The notes: generated from the letters alone by a model not told the origin. Counted from the first letter of the stretch, positions 35,223-44,519 are shown. The stretch: 64,000 nt of DNA from Planctomycetota bacterium (GCA_028281445.1 JANQJW010000131.1:46313-110312), one strand, 5' to 3'. Program-made: numbers and translations.

Positions 35223-35627
35223 ATGATCAGGGGATGGCGAGGCGCGTTTGCGGGAGTGTTCCAGCTGGTGTTCCTCCTGCCATGTCTCTGGCTCGTGATG
35301 ATCCTCGCCGACGCGGTGCCGGGCAGCGCGGCGGCCGCGAACCCCGTATTGGTCGGGCACTGGGAGTCGGCACCGGCGAACGACTGGTCGAACGAGCCGG
35401 AGCTCGAGATGCGCCTCGGTGATGAGGGTCGCCTCGCCTTGGAGTTCCTGGTCTCACCCGAAGACTTCGCACGCGTGCAGGCCCGTGGCCACTACCGGAT
35501 CAAGGGCGACAAGCTCGTCATTCGCGTCGGACGCGAGCGGTTGGTCTGGCAGATCGCCTGGGAGGGGCGTGACCTCATGGTGACCACGCGCGAAGGCAAA
35601 TCGGTGCGCCTCCGCCGGAGCGTCTGA
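35223..35627 (+). CDS. Small exported or membrane-anchored protein
   Basis: Protein of 134 residues from ATG 35223, set by ribosome site AAGGAG six bases upstream. One hydrophobic segment (about 8-32, FQLVFLLPCLWLVMILADAV) acts as signal or anchor. The C-terminal 95 residues form a small beta domain with VLVGHWESAPANDW, GHYRIKGDKLVIRVG and GRDLMVTTREGKSVRLRR, a lipocalin-like pattern as seen in META/DUF-type envelope proteins. No family assignment is firm. The open frame extends upstream to 34929 but the upstream part is not protein-like. Confidence 0.65.
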   Translation: MIRGWRGAFAGVFQLVFLLPCLWLVMILADAVPGSAAAANPVLVGHWESAPANDWSNEPELEMRLGDEGRLALEFLVSPEDFARVQARGHYRIKGDKLVIRVGRERLVWQIAWEGRDLMVTTREGKSVRLRRSV

Positions 35628-35711
35628 GATCACGGACCTCCCCCGCCGCAGGGCGCCTCTGCGCACGCGAGGGCCGGCAACGCCTGCCCCTCGCATGCGC
35701 GCGGCGGCCCT

Positions 35712-36506
35712 CTAGCGAAGCAGCCCGCCCGGCGTCGGCTCGTCGCGGTTGAAGGGCTCGATGTCGGCGCTGTCGCGCCAGCCATCCTGGTCGGAGTCCT
35801 TGAAGCCGGCGTCGTTGCCGAGGTTCATCTGCCAGTCGATGGCAAGGAAGGTGTCGAGCGCACGCTGCCCGAACTCGGCGGTCGGTGCGAGGTAGACCTT
35901 GCGCAGCGAGCCCGTGGAGCCGGTGCTCGCGAAGAAGAAGGCGCGGACGATCACGATGGCGGTGTGGTTGCCGACGCGGAACATGATGTTCGCGGCCGAG
36001 AATCGGTTGCCTTGCCCGTCGGGGACCACGCCCTCGCGGGCGCATACCGTCTGGATGCCGCCGTTGGCGCCGAGGTGGTTCAGCACACCCTGGACCTCAC
36101 CGTCGCGAATCGCCAGCGCACTGACGTTCCCGAAGACGTTGCGGTGGTACTCGCGCCACACGACCTGGTTGTCGTTACGGACGAGGTCCACCCCGAACTC
36201 GTGGATGCCCAGGTTGGTCGTGAACGGCGTGTACTCCGGCGGGTGGAAGAAGCCGAGCAGCGGGGCGGCAGGATGCGTGTACGTCGGGCCCGCGGGCGGC
36301 AGCGGCGGCAGGACCGGATCCGTTCGGATGACGCCGTTGTAGACGTCCCATGCGAGCGCTTCGAGCCCAGTGATGTCCGGGCACAAGAACGAGCCGGCCT
36401 GCGAGACCGCGCCGTTCTGTCCGGTGGTTCCGCCTCCGCCACCTCCGCATGCGGCCGCGAGCGGGACAAGGACGAAGAGCGCAAGACAACGAGCGAAGCG
36501 ATTCAT
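35712..36506 (-). CDS. Lipoprotein with thrombospondin-type-3-like C-terminus
   Basis: Lipoprotein of 264 residues with lipobox LAAAC followed by a Gly run. The middle is beta-rich with no recognised domain (FFHPPEYTPFTTNLGIHEFG). Near the C-terminus DSDQDGWRDSADIEPFN matches a calcium-binding thrombospondin type 3 loop. The ribosome site GGAGG precedes the ATG. Its upstream region carries a promoter-like element shared with the lipoprotein gene at 42886 and is divergent from the sigma factor at 36717, so it may belong to that sigma factor's regulon. Confidence 0.75.
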   Translation of the reverse strand: MNRFARCLALFVLVPLAAACGGGGGGTTGQNGAVSQAGSFLCPDITGLEALAWDVYNGVIRTDPVLPPLPPAGPTYTHPAAPLLGFFHPPEYTPFTTNLGIHEFGVDLVRNDNQVVWREYHRNVFGNVSALAIRDGEVQGVLNHLGANGGIQTVCAREGVVPDGQGNRFSAANIMFRVGNHTAIVIVRAFFFASTGSTGSLRKVYLAPTAEFGQRALDTFLAIDWQMNLGNDAGFKDSDQDGWRDSADIEPFNRDEPTPGGLLR

Positions 36507-36541
36507 GGTGACCTCCTGCGGCCCCCAAACAGGCCGTCACG

Positions 36542-36576
36542 AGGGATCACGCGATCTCGTACGCCGATCCCTCACG
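36542..36576 (-). promoter_or_regulatory. Candidate ECF-type promoter element, copy 1 (lipoprotein gene)
   Basis: Read on the minus strand, CGTGAGGGA is followed about 14 bases later by CGCGTGAT and ends in CCCT, 36 bases before the lipoprotein ATG. The same 35-base block occurs at 42927-42961 with about 26 of 35 positions identical. CGTGAGGG would be the -35 and CGCGTG(A/T)T the -10 box. Confidence 0.5.
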
Positions 36577-36597
36577 GAGTTTCCAAAACGCGGATTC

Positions 36598-36628
36598 CGT
36601 GAGGGAGCGCAGATACCGACTACGTCTA
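36598..36628 (+). promoter_or_regulatory. Candidate ECF-type promoter element, copy 2 (sigma gene)
   Basis: On the plus strand CGTGAGGGA (36598-36606) is followed by ACGTCTA (36622-36628), a typical ECF -10 core, pointing at the sigma gene. It also forms an 11-base perfect inverted repeat, TCCCTCACGGA (36568-36578) with TCCGTGAGGGA (36596-36606), joining it to copy 1 on the other strand. This suggests divergent autoregulated promoters. Confidence 0.45.
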
Positions 36629-36716
36629 CGTCCATGGAAGCGACACCGTCTCCCGGCGCCGGGATCCCGGCTTGTCGTCCCAGCCACCGCCCGTCAGACT
36701 CCCGGGCGGAGGTGCC

Positions 36717-37289
36717 TTGGCCGACGAACCGGACCCGAAGCTGACGCAATTGCTGGAACGCGCGCGCCATGGGGATCGCGAGGCCATGGACGCGGCCATG
36801 GGGCACCTCCATGACGAGATCAAGGCGATCGCCCGCAAGCGCATGCAGGCGCAGTCCCCCGCGCACACACTCCAGCCGACCGCGCTCGTCAACGAGGCGC
36901 TCCTTCGGCTCGGCGGGCGCGACGAGCCGTGGGAGAGCCGCGGGCACTTCATCGGCGTTGCGGCGATGGCGATGCGGTCCGTGCTCGCCGATCACGCGCG
37001 CGCCAAGCGCGCGGCCAAGCGAGGCGGCGACCGCACGCGCGAGCCGCTCGACGCAGCGACCGCATGGTTCGAGGAGAACCGCATCGACCTGCTCGCTCTG
37101 GACGAGGCCATGACGCGCTTCTCGGACGTCGACCCGCGCGCCTGCCGCATCGTCGAGATGCGCTACTTCGCCGGCCTCACGATCGCGCAGATCGCCGAGG
37201 CCCTGGATCTCTCGGTGGCCACCGTCGAGCGGGACTGGGCCATGGCCCGCGGCTGGCTCCGGCGCGAGCTCTCGCCGGAGTCGTCGTGA
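36717..37289 (+). CDS. ECF-like RNA polymerase sigma factor (Sig-70_X6 type)
   Basis: Sigma factor of 190 residues in the planctomycete-rich X6 (TIGR02999-like) group. Region 2 has ALVNEALLRLGG after LQPTALV. The linker contains SVLADHARAKRAAKRGGDRTRE, close to the group's hallmark (xxLVDHARxRxxxKRGGxxxR). Region 4 has VEMRYFAGLTIAQIAEALDLS. TTG 36717 is preferred since GGAGG (36708-36712) sits just upstream; TTG 36672 is an alternative. Its stop overlaps the kinase start (TGATG), so the two are translationally coupled. Confidence 0.9.
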   Translation: MADEPDPKLTQLLERARHGDREAMDAAMGHLHDEIKAIARKRMQAQSPAHTLQPTALVNEALLRLGGRDEPWESRGHFIGVAAMAMRSVLADHARAKRAAKRGGDRTREPLDAATAWFEENRIDLLALDEAMTRFSDVDPRACRIVEMRYFAGLTIAQIAEALDLSVATVERDWAMARGWLRRELSPESS

Positions 37290-40024
37290 TGGGTACCGAC
37301 TCCGAACGTTGGTCGGCGCTCAAGCATATCTATGTAGAGGTGATGGACGCGCCGGAGGCGGAACGCGAGAGCGTGCTCCGGTCGCTCACCGAGGGCGACG
37401 ACGACCTTCTGGCCGACGCGCGGTCGTTCCTCGACTCGTGCGCGGACGCCGACGCGACCATGCCCGTTCCGGAACCCGAGACCGTCGAGGCCTGGTACGC
37501 CGCGCCGGCCGGCGTCCCATTGGGACGACGCCTCGGTCCGTTTCGCCTGCTGCGCGAGCTGGCGCGCGGCGGCATGGGCATCGTGTACGAAGCCGAACAG
37601 GAGAAGCCGAAGCGCACGATTGCGCTGAAGGTCCTCCGCGTCGGCCTGGACTCCGACGGTGCACGCAAGCGCTTCGAGCGCGAGGCACGCATCCTCGCCA
37701 ATCTGTCCCATCCCGGCATCGGCGCGCTGTACGAGGTCGGCACCCACGACGCGGAGTCGGGCGAGCGCGTGCCGTATCTCGTCATGGAGCTCGTAAGGGG
37801 CGCGCGCTCGATCACGCAATACGCGCAGGAAGAGAGGCTCTCGAGCGAGCAGCGCTTGCAGCTCTTCGTTGACGCCGCGGCCGCCATCAGCGCGGGACAC
37901 CAGCGCGGCATCATCCACCGCGACCTGAAGCCCGACAACGTGCTCGTCGACGAGAACGGCCGGGTGAAGGTGATCGACTTCGGGATCGCGCGCGTCGTCG
38001 CGCCCGATCTGGAACAAGGGCCGATGACCGAGCCGGGCACGGTGATGGGCACGCTCGGCTACATCGCGCCGGAAATGCTGACGCAGAACAGCGAAGGCGA
38101 CGACGTACGCATGGACGTCTACGCGCTCGGCGTCATCCTCTACGAGATGCTCACGGGCAACCCGCCGCTCGACCTGCGCGGCATGGAGGTCCTCGAGGCC
38201 GTTCGCACGACGCTCGAGCGCCCGCCCACACCGCCGACCAAGTTCGTCCCGGGGATGCCGCATGACCTGGTCTTGATCCTCGGCAAGGCGATCGTCAAGG
38301 AACCCGACGCGCGCTACGCATCGGTCGCGGCGCTGGCCGAGGACGTGAACGCGTTCCTCGAGAACGAGCCCATTCGCGCGCGGCCGCCGTCGTTCACGTA
38401 TCAGATCCGGTTGTTCACGAAGCGCCACCGGGTCGGCGTTGTTGCTGCGGGCCTGGTGCTGCTCTCGTTGGTGGGTGCAACGTGGTTCAGCCTTCTCGCG
38501 CGCAATCGCGAAGCCGACCAGCGGCGCGTTGCGGAGAAGGCGGAGCAGGAAGCCGTGCGCCAGTCCGAGCGCGCCTACGGCCTCCTTGTCGGGAGCCAGG
38601 AGCTGCTCCAAGGCCTGTCATCCGAGCTCTACGACGACCTCGTTCAGGTGCCGGGAACATTGCCTGCGCGACTGGCGCTCGTGAAGCAGCTCGAGCGCGG
38701 CACCGAGTCGCTGCAGGTCCATGCGGAGGACGATCCGCGCGTCCTGCGACTGATGGGCCTCATGCACCTCAACGTCGGCATGCACAACTACCGGAACGGC
38801 GGCGATCACCTGGGCCGCCCCGTGGAAGCACGGGCGGCCTACGAGCGCGCGCGCCACACCTTCACCTTGCTCGTCGAACGCGATGGGATCCCGCCGGACA
38901 TGCACCGCAACGACCGGATGCACGTTGCGGTGGCCCTGGGGTTCCAGTCCGAGTGCGACGCGTACGAAGGCAAGACCAAGGAGGCGCTGGAGGCCGGTCG
39001 CGTATCCGCGGACATCCTGGCCGCGCTCGTCGAGGCGCATCCCGACGATATCTCGCTGCGAAACAACCTCTCGACGTCGCGCACGCGCCTTGCCCGCATC
39101 GCGCAGTCCGCGGGAGACATCCCCGCCGCGCTGGCGTTCCTCGAGCAAGCGCGTGACGTACTTCCGACGACGGAGCCGGCGAACAAGCGGGACGCGGAGT
39201 ACGCGTACGGCAATCGCGGCTTCGTGGAGTCGCTGTGGGGCGAGATCCTGCGCGGACAAGGTCGTCTCGATGAAGCGCGCCCGCACCTCGAAGCAAGCCT
39301 CGCGGCCTTCGAGGCGGGCGCGAGGATCAACCCGGAAGACCCGAGCCTCCTGGCGAAGCTGGGACAGGCCCACGGCGAGCTGGGCCAGTTGGCCCTGCGT
39401 TCCGAGGACATTGCCGGTGCCAAGCTCCACCTCGGTCGTGCTCTCGAGCTCGGGCGCAAGCGCCACGAGCGCGACCCGCAGGATCGACGCGCGCTGCAGG
39501 GCCTTTCCGTTGACATCTCCCGCGTCGCGTCGCTGCACGCGGCGGCGGGGGACAACGAGGAGGCGGCAAAGCTGCACGGGGAGTCCGCCGACATCTCCCG
39601 CCGCCTGGCGGAGGAGCAACCTGATGCGCTCCAGCCCCAGCTCGAGCATCGTGACGCCCTCAACCGGCTGGGCGGTGCGCTTGGGCGCAAGGGCGATCCG
39701 CAGGGTGCGGAGAAGGCCTGGGCTGAGTCGCACCAAGTGGCGAAGCAGCTTCTCGCCAAACACCCGAAGAACGTCGGCGTCCGCCTCGCGTGGGCCGAGG
39801 CGCTGGACGCGCTGGGCATCGGCCGCTACATGGTCGCGCAGAGCAAGCCGAAGCCCGAGAAGCGCAAGCTCCTGACCGAGGCCAAGACGCTGTTCCAGGA
39901 CAGCGTCAAAGCCCACGCAGCCCTCGAGGCCGAAGGCCTGCTCCCCGCGTCACACACCGGGGCCGTCGAGATGATCGGAAAGAAGGTCGGCATCGTCGAT
40001 CAGGCGCTCGCCGCTCTCGAGTAA
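37289..40024 (+). CDS. Transmembrane Ser/Thr protein kinase with TPR ectodomain
   Basis: Kinase of 911 residues. An acidic N-terminal segment (1-75) precedes the kinase domain (about 83-360): LARGGMGIVYEA, Lys114 in IALKVLRV, HRDLKPDN (210-217), DFG (230-232) and YIAPE. One membrane helix is at about 381-400. The remaining 500 residues are tetratricopeptide-like helical repeats, expected outside the cytoplasm. It is coupled to the sigma factor (start and stop overlap) and followed by a broken TPR-CHAT gene; this trio is a recurrent planctomycete signalling module. The signal sensed is unknown. Confidence 0.94.
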   Translation: MGTDSERWSALKHIYVEVMDAPEAERESVLRSLTEGDDDLLADARSFLDSCADADATMPVPEPETVEAWYAAPAGVPLGRRLGPFRLLRELARGGMGIVYEAEQEKPKRTIALKVLRVGLDSDGARKRFEREARILANLSHPGIGALYEVGTHDAESGERVPYLVMELVRGARSITQYAQEERLSSEQRLQLFVDAAAAISAGHQRGIIHRDLKPDNVLVDENGRVKVIDFGIARVVAPDLEQGPMTEPGTVMGTLGYIAPEMLTQNSEGDDVRMDVYALGVILYEMLTGNPPLDLRGMEVLEAVRTTLERPPTPPTKFVPGMPHDLVLILGKAIVKEPDARYASVAALAEDVNAFLENEPIRARPPSFTYQIRLFTKRHRVGVVAAGLVLLSLVGATWFSLLARNREADQRRVAEKAEQEAVRQSERAYGLLVGSQELLQGLSSELYDDLVQVPGTLPARLALVKQLERGTESLQVHAEDDPRVLRLMGLMHLNVGMHNYRNGGDHLGRPVEARAAYERARHTFTLLVERDGIPPDMHRNDRMHVAVALGFQSECDAYEGKTKEALEAGRVSADILAALVEAHPDDISLRNNLSTSRTRLARIAQSAGDIPAALAFLEQARDVLPTTEPANKRDAEYAYGNRGFVESLWGEILRGQGRLDEARPHLEASLAAFEAGARINPEDPSLLAKLGQAHGELGQLALRSEDIAGAKLHLGRALELGRKRHERDPQDRRALQGLSVDISRVASLHAAAGDNEEAAKLHGESADISRRLAEEQPDALQPQLEHRDALNRLGGALGRKGDPQGAEKAWAESHQVAKQLLAKHPKNVGVRLAWAEALDALGIGRYMVAQSKPKPEKRKLLTEAKTLFQDSVKAHAALEAEGLLPASHTGAVEMIGKKVGIVDQALAALE

Positions 40025-40056
40025 CGCCACCGCGTCGGCAGTGCGCTGGCGGCTGA

Positions 40057-41190
40057 GCGCGCTCCTGCGCTACGATCCCGCGGCAGGGCGACTACGACGA
40101 GGCCACGGCCGAGATCCGCCAGGTCATCGCGATCGCCGAGGCGCTAGGTGACGGTGGCCTCCTGGCCCGCGCGCTGAACAACCTGGCCATCGTCCAGATG
40201 AAACGAACCCGCTACCCGGCGGCGTTGGCGACCTACCTGCGCGCCTACAAGATCGCGGAGCGACGGAAGGACCTCCATACGCTCTCGCGCCTCAACACGA
40301 ACATGGGGCACCTGCATCGCCGTCTCGGAGATATAGAGCGCTCACTTGCGCACCACGCCAAGGCCGTCGAGATCGAACGCCGGCGCAAGGACCGTGTCGG
40401 CCTCGTCGATGCGCTTGGCAGTCTCGGCGCAGCACAGTTGGACAACGGCGAGTACGACGCGGCCATCGCGACGATCTCCGAGGCGCTCGAGCGCAACGAA
40501 GCCATGGGCCGCACGACCGGCAATGGCGGGTGGCTTCACAACATCGGCCTGTCGCATCATCGCGCCGGGCGGTACTCGGACGCGTTGTCCTTCTTCGAGA
40601 GAGCGCTCGACGCCAAGAAGAAGACGGGCAATCCCGTGCGCCAGGCCACGACGTGGAACGTGATCACGACCTCGCGGCTCCGGCTCGGCAAGCTCGACGA
40701 AGCGATGGAGGCGAGCAAGAAGGCGCTCGCATTGCTCGGCGACATCGACAATCCCGCGACGCGCGTCCATGCGATGCTCGGCCTCGCACGGGTCCACCTT
40801 GCACGAAGCGACGCGAAGGCTTCGTACGCGGCGGCGAAGGACGCGCTCGACCGCGTCGGTCGCCTGGTCGGCGGTCTTGCGGATCAACAAGCCGCCAGCG
40901 CGCGCGACACGTGGACCGGCCTGCTCAAGGTGGCTACCGAGGCCGCCACCGGCGTGGGCGATCCTGCGGCGCTTCACCACGTCCTCGAAGCAGGGTCGGC
41001 GGGCGCACTGCGTGAAGCCCTCGGTGCGCGCGGCGCTCTGCGCCGGGCGGTCGTCCCCGCAGAGCTCTCGCGCCGCCTCGACGAGGCGCATGCGAAGGAG
41101 CGTAACGCTCGCAAGGCGCTGCGGCTTGCCAGGACGAAGCGCAACCTTCGCGAGGTCCGCAGCGCGAAGAAGAGCCTCGCAAAGGGCACA
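40057..41190 (+). pseudogene. Broken TPR-CHAT gene, 5' (TPR) part
   Basis: The frame opens at 40057 without start codon or signal peptide and enters directly into TPR repeats (GDYDEATAEIRQVIAIAEAL; MGHLHRRLGDIERSLAHHAKA; NIGLSHHRAGRYSDALSFFE). The first ATG is 40198, already inside the repeats, so the N-terminus is missing. Near 41190 the protein-like frame shifts. The same frame stays open to a stop at 41511 but that end is not protein-like. It lies 33 bases after the kinase stop, where homologous loci carry an intact gene. Confidence 0.65.
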
Positions 41191-42274
41191 GAAAGGCGTG
41201 CAAGCGGCGGCGGACGCCATACAGCGCGATGCCAAGCGCGCGGCGGCCGTGGTTCTCGGTGCGCCCGACACGCTCGAGACCGTCCGTGCGCGGCTCGATC
41301 CAGACACGGCACTCGTCCAGTTCGGGCGCACGACGAGCGGGGTCGTCGCAGTGGTGGTGCGCAAGGACGCTGCCCGCATCGTCCACCTAGGTCCGGAACC
41401 CGCCACTGCTGCTCGACGCGGATCCGTCGATCGAGACCGACGCGATCGCGCCGCTGGGCGCGCTCATCGCCAAGCCGCTCGGACTCGAGGCATCGGTTCG
41501 GCGCGTCCTGATCGCGCCGATCGGCCGGCTCGGGTACGTACCGTTCGCGTTGCTGTTTCCCGAACGCGTCGTGAGTTGCGTGCCCTCCGGCACCACGCTC
41601 GGCTTGCTGGCGGAGATGGTGCGCTGAGGGGCACCGACGTACTCGGCTTGGGCGATCCCGCGTACGGAACGATCGTCGCAGCGAACGCAAAGGCCCATCG
41701 CCTGCCGGCCTCTCTCCCGGCGCTGCCGGCGACGAAGGCCGAGGTGGAGGCCGTCGCTGCGGTCCGGCTTCTCGGCAAGGACGCCACGGAGTCCAAGCTG
41801 CGGGCGGCACTCGCACGCAAGGCGCGTTGGCGCGGCGTGCACCTTGCGTGCCATGGGCTCGTGGACCCGGCCCGGCCGATGCTGTCGTCGCTCGCGGTGA
41901 CGGCCGAGGAGGACACGGACGGATTCCTTACTGCGCTCGAGGTCTTCGGGATGCAGGTTCCCGCGGACCTCGTGGTGCTGTCGGCCTGCGAGACGGGCAA
42001 GGGCAGGATCTACATGACCGAGGGCATCGTGGGTCTCACGCGCGCTTTCATGTTCGCCGGTGCCCCGCGCGTGATCTGTTCGCTGTGGAAGGTCGACGAC
42101 GAGGCAACGCAGGCGTTGATGATCAAGTTCTACGAGCTCTGGAACCCGAGAGAAGGCAAGGGGCTTGGTGCCGCGGCGGCGTTGAAGCAAGCGCAGGCTC
42201 ACGTGCGTAGCAACGAGAAGTGGAAGCACCCGCACTACTGGGCCGCGTGGGTGCTGTGGGGACTTCCGATCTGA
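41185..42274 (+). pseudogene. Broken TPR-CHAT gene, 3' (CHAT protease) part
   Basis: This part carries the CHAT (caspase-like) domain in three frame segments. Frame 2 holds DTALVQFGRTTSGVVAVVV until about 41395. Frame 3 holds LLLDADPSIETDAIAP to GTTLGLLAEMVR, ending at TGA 41624. Frame 2 again runs from VLGLGDPAYG to the stop at 42274. The catalytic His (HLACHG) and Cys (LSACETG) are present in the last segment, and the C-terminus HPHYWAAWVLWG is typical. Three shifts in 450 bases mean the gene is inactive, or the assembly is faulty here. Confidence 0.7.
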
Positions 42275-42292
42275 CCGACGGTACAGGCGCGG

Positions 42293-42886
42293 CTACTGGA
42301 AGCGGTACCAGGTCAGGTTGTCGATCACGGGCACGTCGCCGCGGATGCGTACGCGCTGGATCCCGTTGCTCGTCGCGTTGAGACCGAGACGGACCAGCGT
42401 CATGGGTCCGGGGCACGGCGGCGCGGTGACGGTGATCGTCTCGACGACGCCCCCGGCCGCGTCGACGGACTGGATCTCGATAGGTGTCCCGACAGCGGCT
42501 GCGACCACCATCTCGACCGTGGCCACGGCGTCCGTGAATTCGATGAACAGGGTGTGGGCATCCGTATCGTCATCCGACCCGATGCCCTGGTTTCCGAGGA
42601 ACGCGGCGTTGCAGCCGGCTTCAGTCACACCCCAGCCCTGGGCGTTGGACCAGATGAACAGGTTGCTCGCCGAGGACATGGTCACGTTCGGGCCAGCAGT
42701 GAAGGGCTCGGCCTCCGGCGTGATGTCCGCGGCTGGAGACTCGAAGTCGATGACGAACGGCCCGGCGAGCTGCGCATCGCCCATTCCCTCCTGTCCGTCT
42801 CCGTCGCTGCCTCCGCAGGCGCCGAGGAGGCTCAGGCCGAGTACGAGCGCAAGAAGAGTGCGGATCCGAGGTGCCGGGGTCGTCAT
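42293..42886 (-). CDS. Lipoprotein of unknown function
   Basis: Lipoprotein of 197 residues from ATG 42886 with lipobox LSLLGAC. The mature part is a beta-sandwich-like domain with FVIDFESPAADITPE, LFIWSNAQGWGVTEAGC and VRIRGDVPVIDNLTWYRF, the pattern of carbohydrate-binding-like or choice-of-anchor domains seen in planctomycetes. A promoter-like element shared with the lipoprotein at 36506 lies 41 bases upstream, so both may be controlled by the sigma factor at 36717. Confidence 0.75.
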   Translation of the reverse strand: MTTPAPRIRTLLALVLGLSLLGACGGSDGDGQEGMGDAQLAGPFVIDFESPAADITPEAEPFTAGPNVTMSSASNLFIWSNAQGWGVTEAGCNAAFLGNQGIGSDDDTDAHTLFIEFTDAVATVEMVVAAAVGTPIEIQSVDAAGGVVETITVTAPPCPGPMTLVRLGLNATSNGIQRVRIRGDVPVIDNLTWYRFQ

Positions 42887-42926
42887 GGTTCGTCCTTCGT
42901 TGGGCGAGTCACAACGACTCGCTAGA

Positions 42927-42961
42927 AGGGAACACGCGGTTCGTGACGTCGTCCCCTCACG
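42927..42961 (-). promoter_or_regulatory. Candidate ECF-type promoter element, copy 3 (lipoprotein gene)
   Basis: On the minus strand CGTGAGGGG, 14 bases, CGCGTGTT and CCCT follow in the same order and spacing as at 36542-36576, again about 40 bases before a lipoprotein start codon. A flanking inverted repeat GCGAGT-N6-ACTCGC (42904-42922 region) may be an additional regulator site. Confidence 0.5.
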
Positions 42962-43019
42962 AATCACGCAGAAAGTGCGCCGAGGGTCCGCGCACGGGAC
43001 ATGCCGCTAGACTCGCACC

Positions 43020-43706
43020 ATGGCTGAGAGAGTAGCCATCCTCGCGTGCGTGCACGCCAATCTGCCGGCGCTCGAAGCGGTGCTCTTCGACATCGCCTTG
43101 CAAGGCATTCGGCGCATCGTGTCTCTGGGCGACATCGTCGGCTACGGCGACCATCCCCGCGAGTGCCTGACGCTGCTCAAGGACGTGGACATCTCCATCA
43201 TGGGCAACCACGAGGAGGCGATCATGTTCTACGGCGAGGACTTCAACCCGAAAGCGAGGGAATCGCTCGAGTGGACGCAGGAGGAACTCAACTCCCCGTC
43301 GTTCAGCCGCGAGGAGAACCAAGCGCTCTGGCAGCAGCTCGGCATCATGCAGCAGGTCGTTGAAGACGGCGACGTGATGTATACACACGGCAGCCCGCGC
43401 GTACCCACGCGCGAGTACGTGGTTCCAGCAGACGTCAGGAACGCGGAGAAGATGTCCGGGATCTTCGACATGGTGAAGCGTGTCTGCTTCATCGGCCACT
43501 CCCATGTCCCGCACGTCTACACGTCCGACAGGAAACACGCCTCGCCGGACGCGCTCAGCGGCGCGATCGACCTGCGCAATCTGGGTGACCGCAAGATCCT
43601 GATCAATGTGGGCAGCGTCGGCCAGCCACGGGATGGAAGCACGGCCGCCTCCTACGTCACATTCGACGGGGACGTCGTCCGATTCCGCCGCGTCGGGTAC
43701 CGCTGA
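43020..43706 (+). CDS. Calcineurin-like metallophosphoesterase with altered first metal ligand
   Basis: Metallophosphoesterase of 228 residues of the YfcE/ApaH-like type. Motifs GDIVGYGDH, GNHEEAI, THGSP and GHSHVPHV are all present. The first motif, normally DxH, reads LACVHANLPAL, with Cys10 in place of the aspartate metal ligand. TAGACT (43008-43013) is exactly 6 bases before ATG 43020 and there is no ribosome site, predicting a leaderless mRNA. Substrate unknown; phosphodiester or phosphoprotein hydrolysis are family options. Confidence 0.88.
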   Translation: MAERVAILACVHANLPALEAVLFDIALQGIRRIVSLGDIVGYGDHPRECLTLLKDVDISIMGNHEEAIMFYGEDFNPKARESLEWTQEELNSPSFSREENQALWQQLGIMQQVVEDGDVMYTHGSPRVPTREYVVPADVRNAEKMSGIFDMVKRVCFIGHSHVPHVYTSDRKHASPDALSGAIDLRNLGDRKILINVGSVGQPRDGSTAASYVTFDGDVVRFRRVGYR

Positions 43707-43721
43707 CGCGGCACGAAACCG

Positions 43722-44519
43722 TCACTTGCAGCGGAAGACGCCGGCCTGCTTCGAGATCGAGAAGACACCGTTCTGCTCGATGCGCTGCCTCACGTAGTCA
43801 TCCATCTGCGCGACCGCATCCGCGGGCAGATCCATGGACTCGATGTAGCGGACGAGGGCCGACGCATCGGTGACGTCTAGGCCGTCTTCGTAGTCCACGC
43901 GCTCGACCTCGTCGAAGGCGCGGCTCAACTGCTCCGCACCGTTCTCGAGGCCGAAGGCCTCGGTGGCGCCTGCATCGAGCTCGAAGTCGGGATGGAAGCG
44001 ACGCACCAAGTCGAAGAGCTCGTGCAGGTGTTGCTTTCCATTCGTAGCCACGATGGCAAGTCCGCCGGGTCGAAGCACGCGTCGGAACTCTGCGATGGCG
44101 GCGTCGCGATCCGGAACGTGATACAGCATGTGCGCCGCAAGCAGCACGTCGACAGACTGATCCGGGAACGAGAGCTGCTGCGCGTCCATCACACGGAACT
44201 GCGCGACCACGCCGCGCATGGTTGCCTCGTCGCGCGCACTGTCGAGCATGCCTTCGGAGAAGTCCGTCAGCCAGAGCTTGGTTCCCTCGGGGATGGCCCT
44301 GGCGTGCTTCGTCCAGACCGTGGCCTTGCCGCAGCCGACGTCGAGGACGGTCTGGCCGGGGGCGAGCCCCAAGAGGTCGAAGAGGAACGGGTGCCAGCCA
44401 ACAGGGTTGCGGCTGAACCGCTCGTGCAGCTCGATCCGAGCCGCGAGCTTCTCGCCGTCGCCGTACTGCACCTCTCGGAGGTACGCGGGATCTCCGTCTA
44501 TCAATCGCTGCTGGCCCAC
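43722..44519 (-). CDS. Class I SAM-dependent methyltransferase
   Basis: Methyltransferase of 265 residues. SAM motif I is VLDVGCGKATVW, motif II acid in WLTDFSEGMLDSA, and motif IV in SVDVLLAAHMLYHVPDRDAAI, followed by RRVLRPGGLAIVAT, the UbiE/Coq5-like order. The start is GTG 44519 with TAGGCT 8 bases upstream on the minus strand. It is convergent with the phosphoesterase gene. The methyl acceptor is unknown. Confidence 0.9.
   Translation of the reverse strand: MGQQRLIDGDPAYLREVQYGDGEKLAARIELHERFSRNPVGWHPFLFDLLGLAPGQTVLDVGCGKATVWTKHARAIPEGTKLWLTDFSEGMLDSARDEATMRGVVAQFRVMDAQQLSFPDQSVDVLLAAHMLYHVPDRDAAIAEFRRVLRPGGLAIVATNGKQHLHELFDLVRRFHPDFELDAGATEAFGLENGAEQLSRAFDEVERVDYEDGLDVTDASALVRYIESMDLPADAVAQMDDYVRQRIEQNGVFSISKQAGVFRCK

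Noticed and set aside
37163..38611. A 482-codon minus-strand frame over the kinase
   Set aside because: Antisense shadow; kinase motifs on the plus strand are unambiguous.
41624..41626. TGA inside the CHAT gene as a Sec codon
   Set aside because: The reading frame changes on both sides of it; the residue position is not a conserved cysteine.
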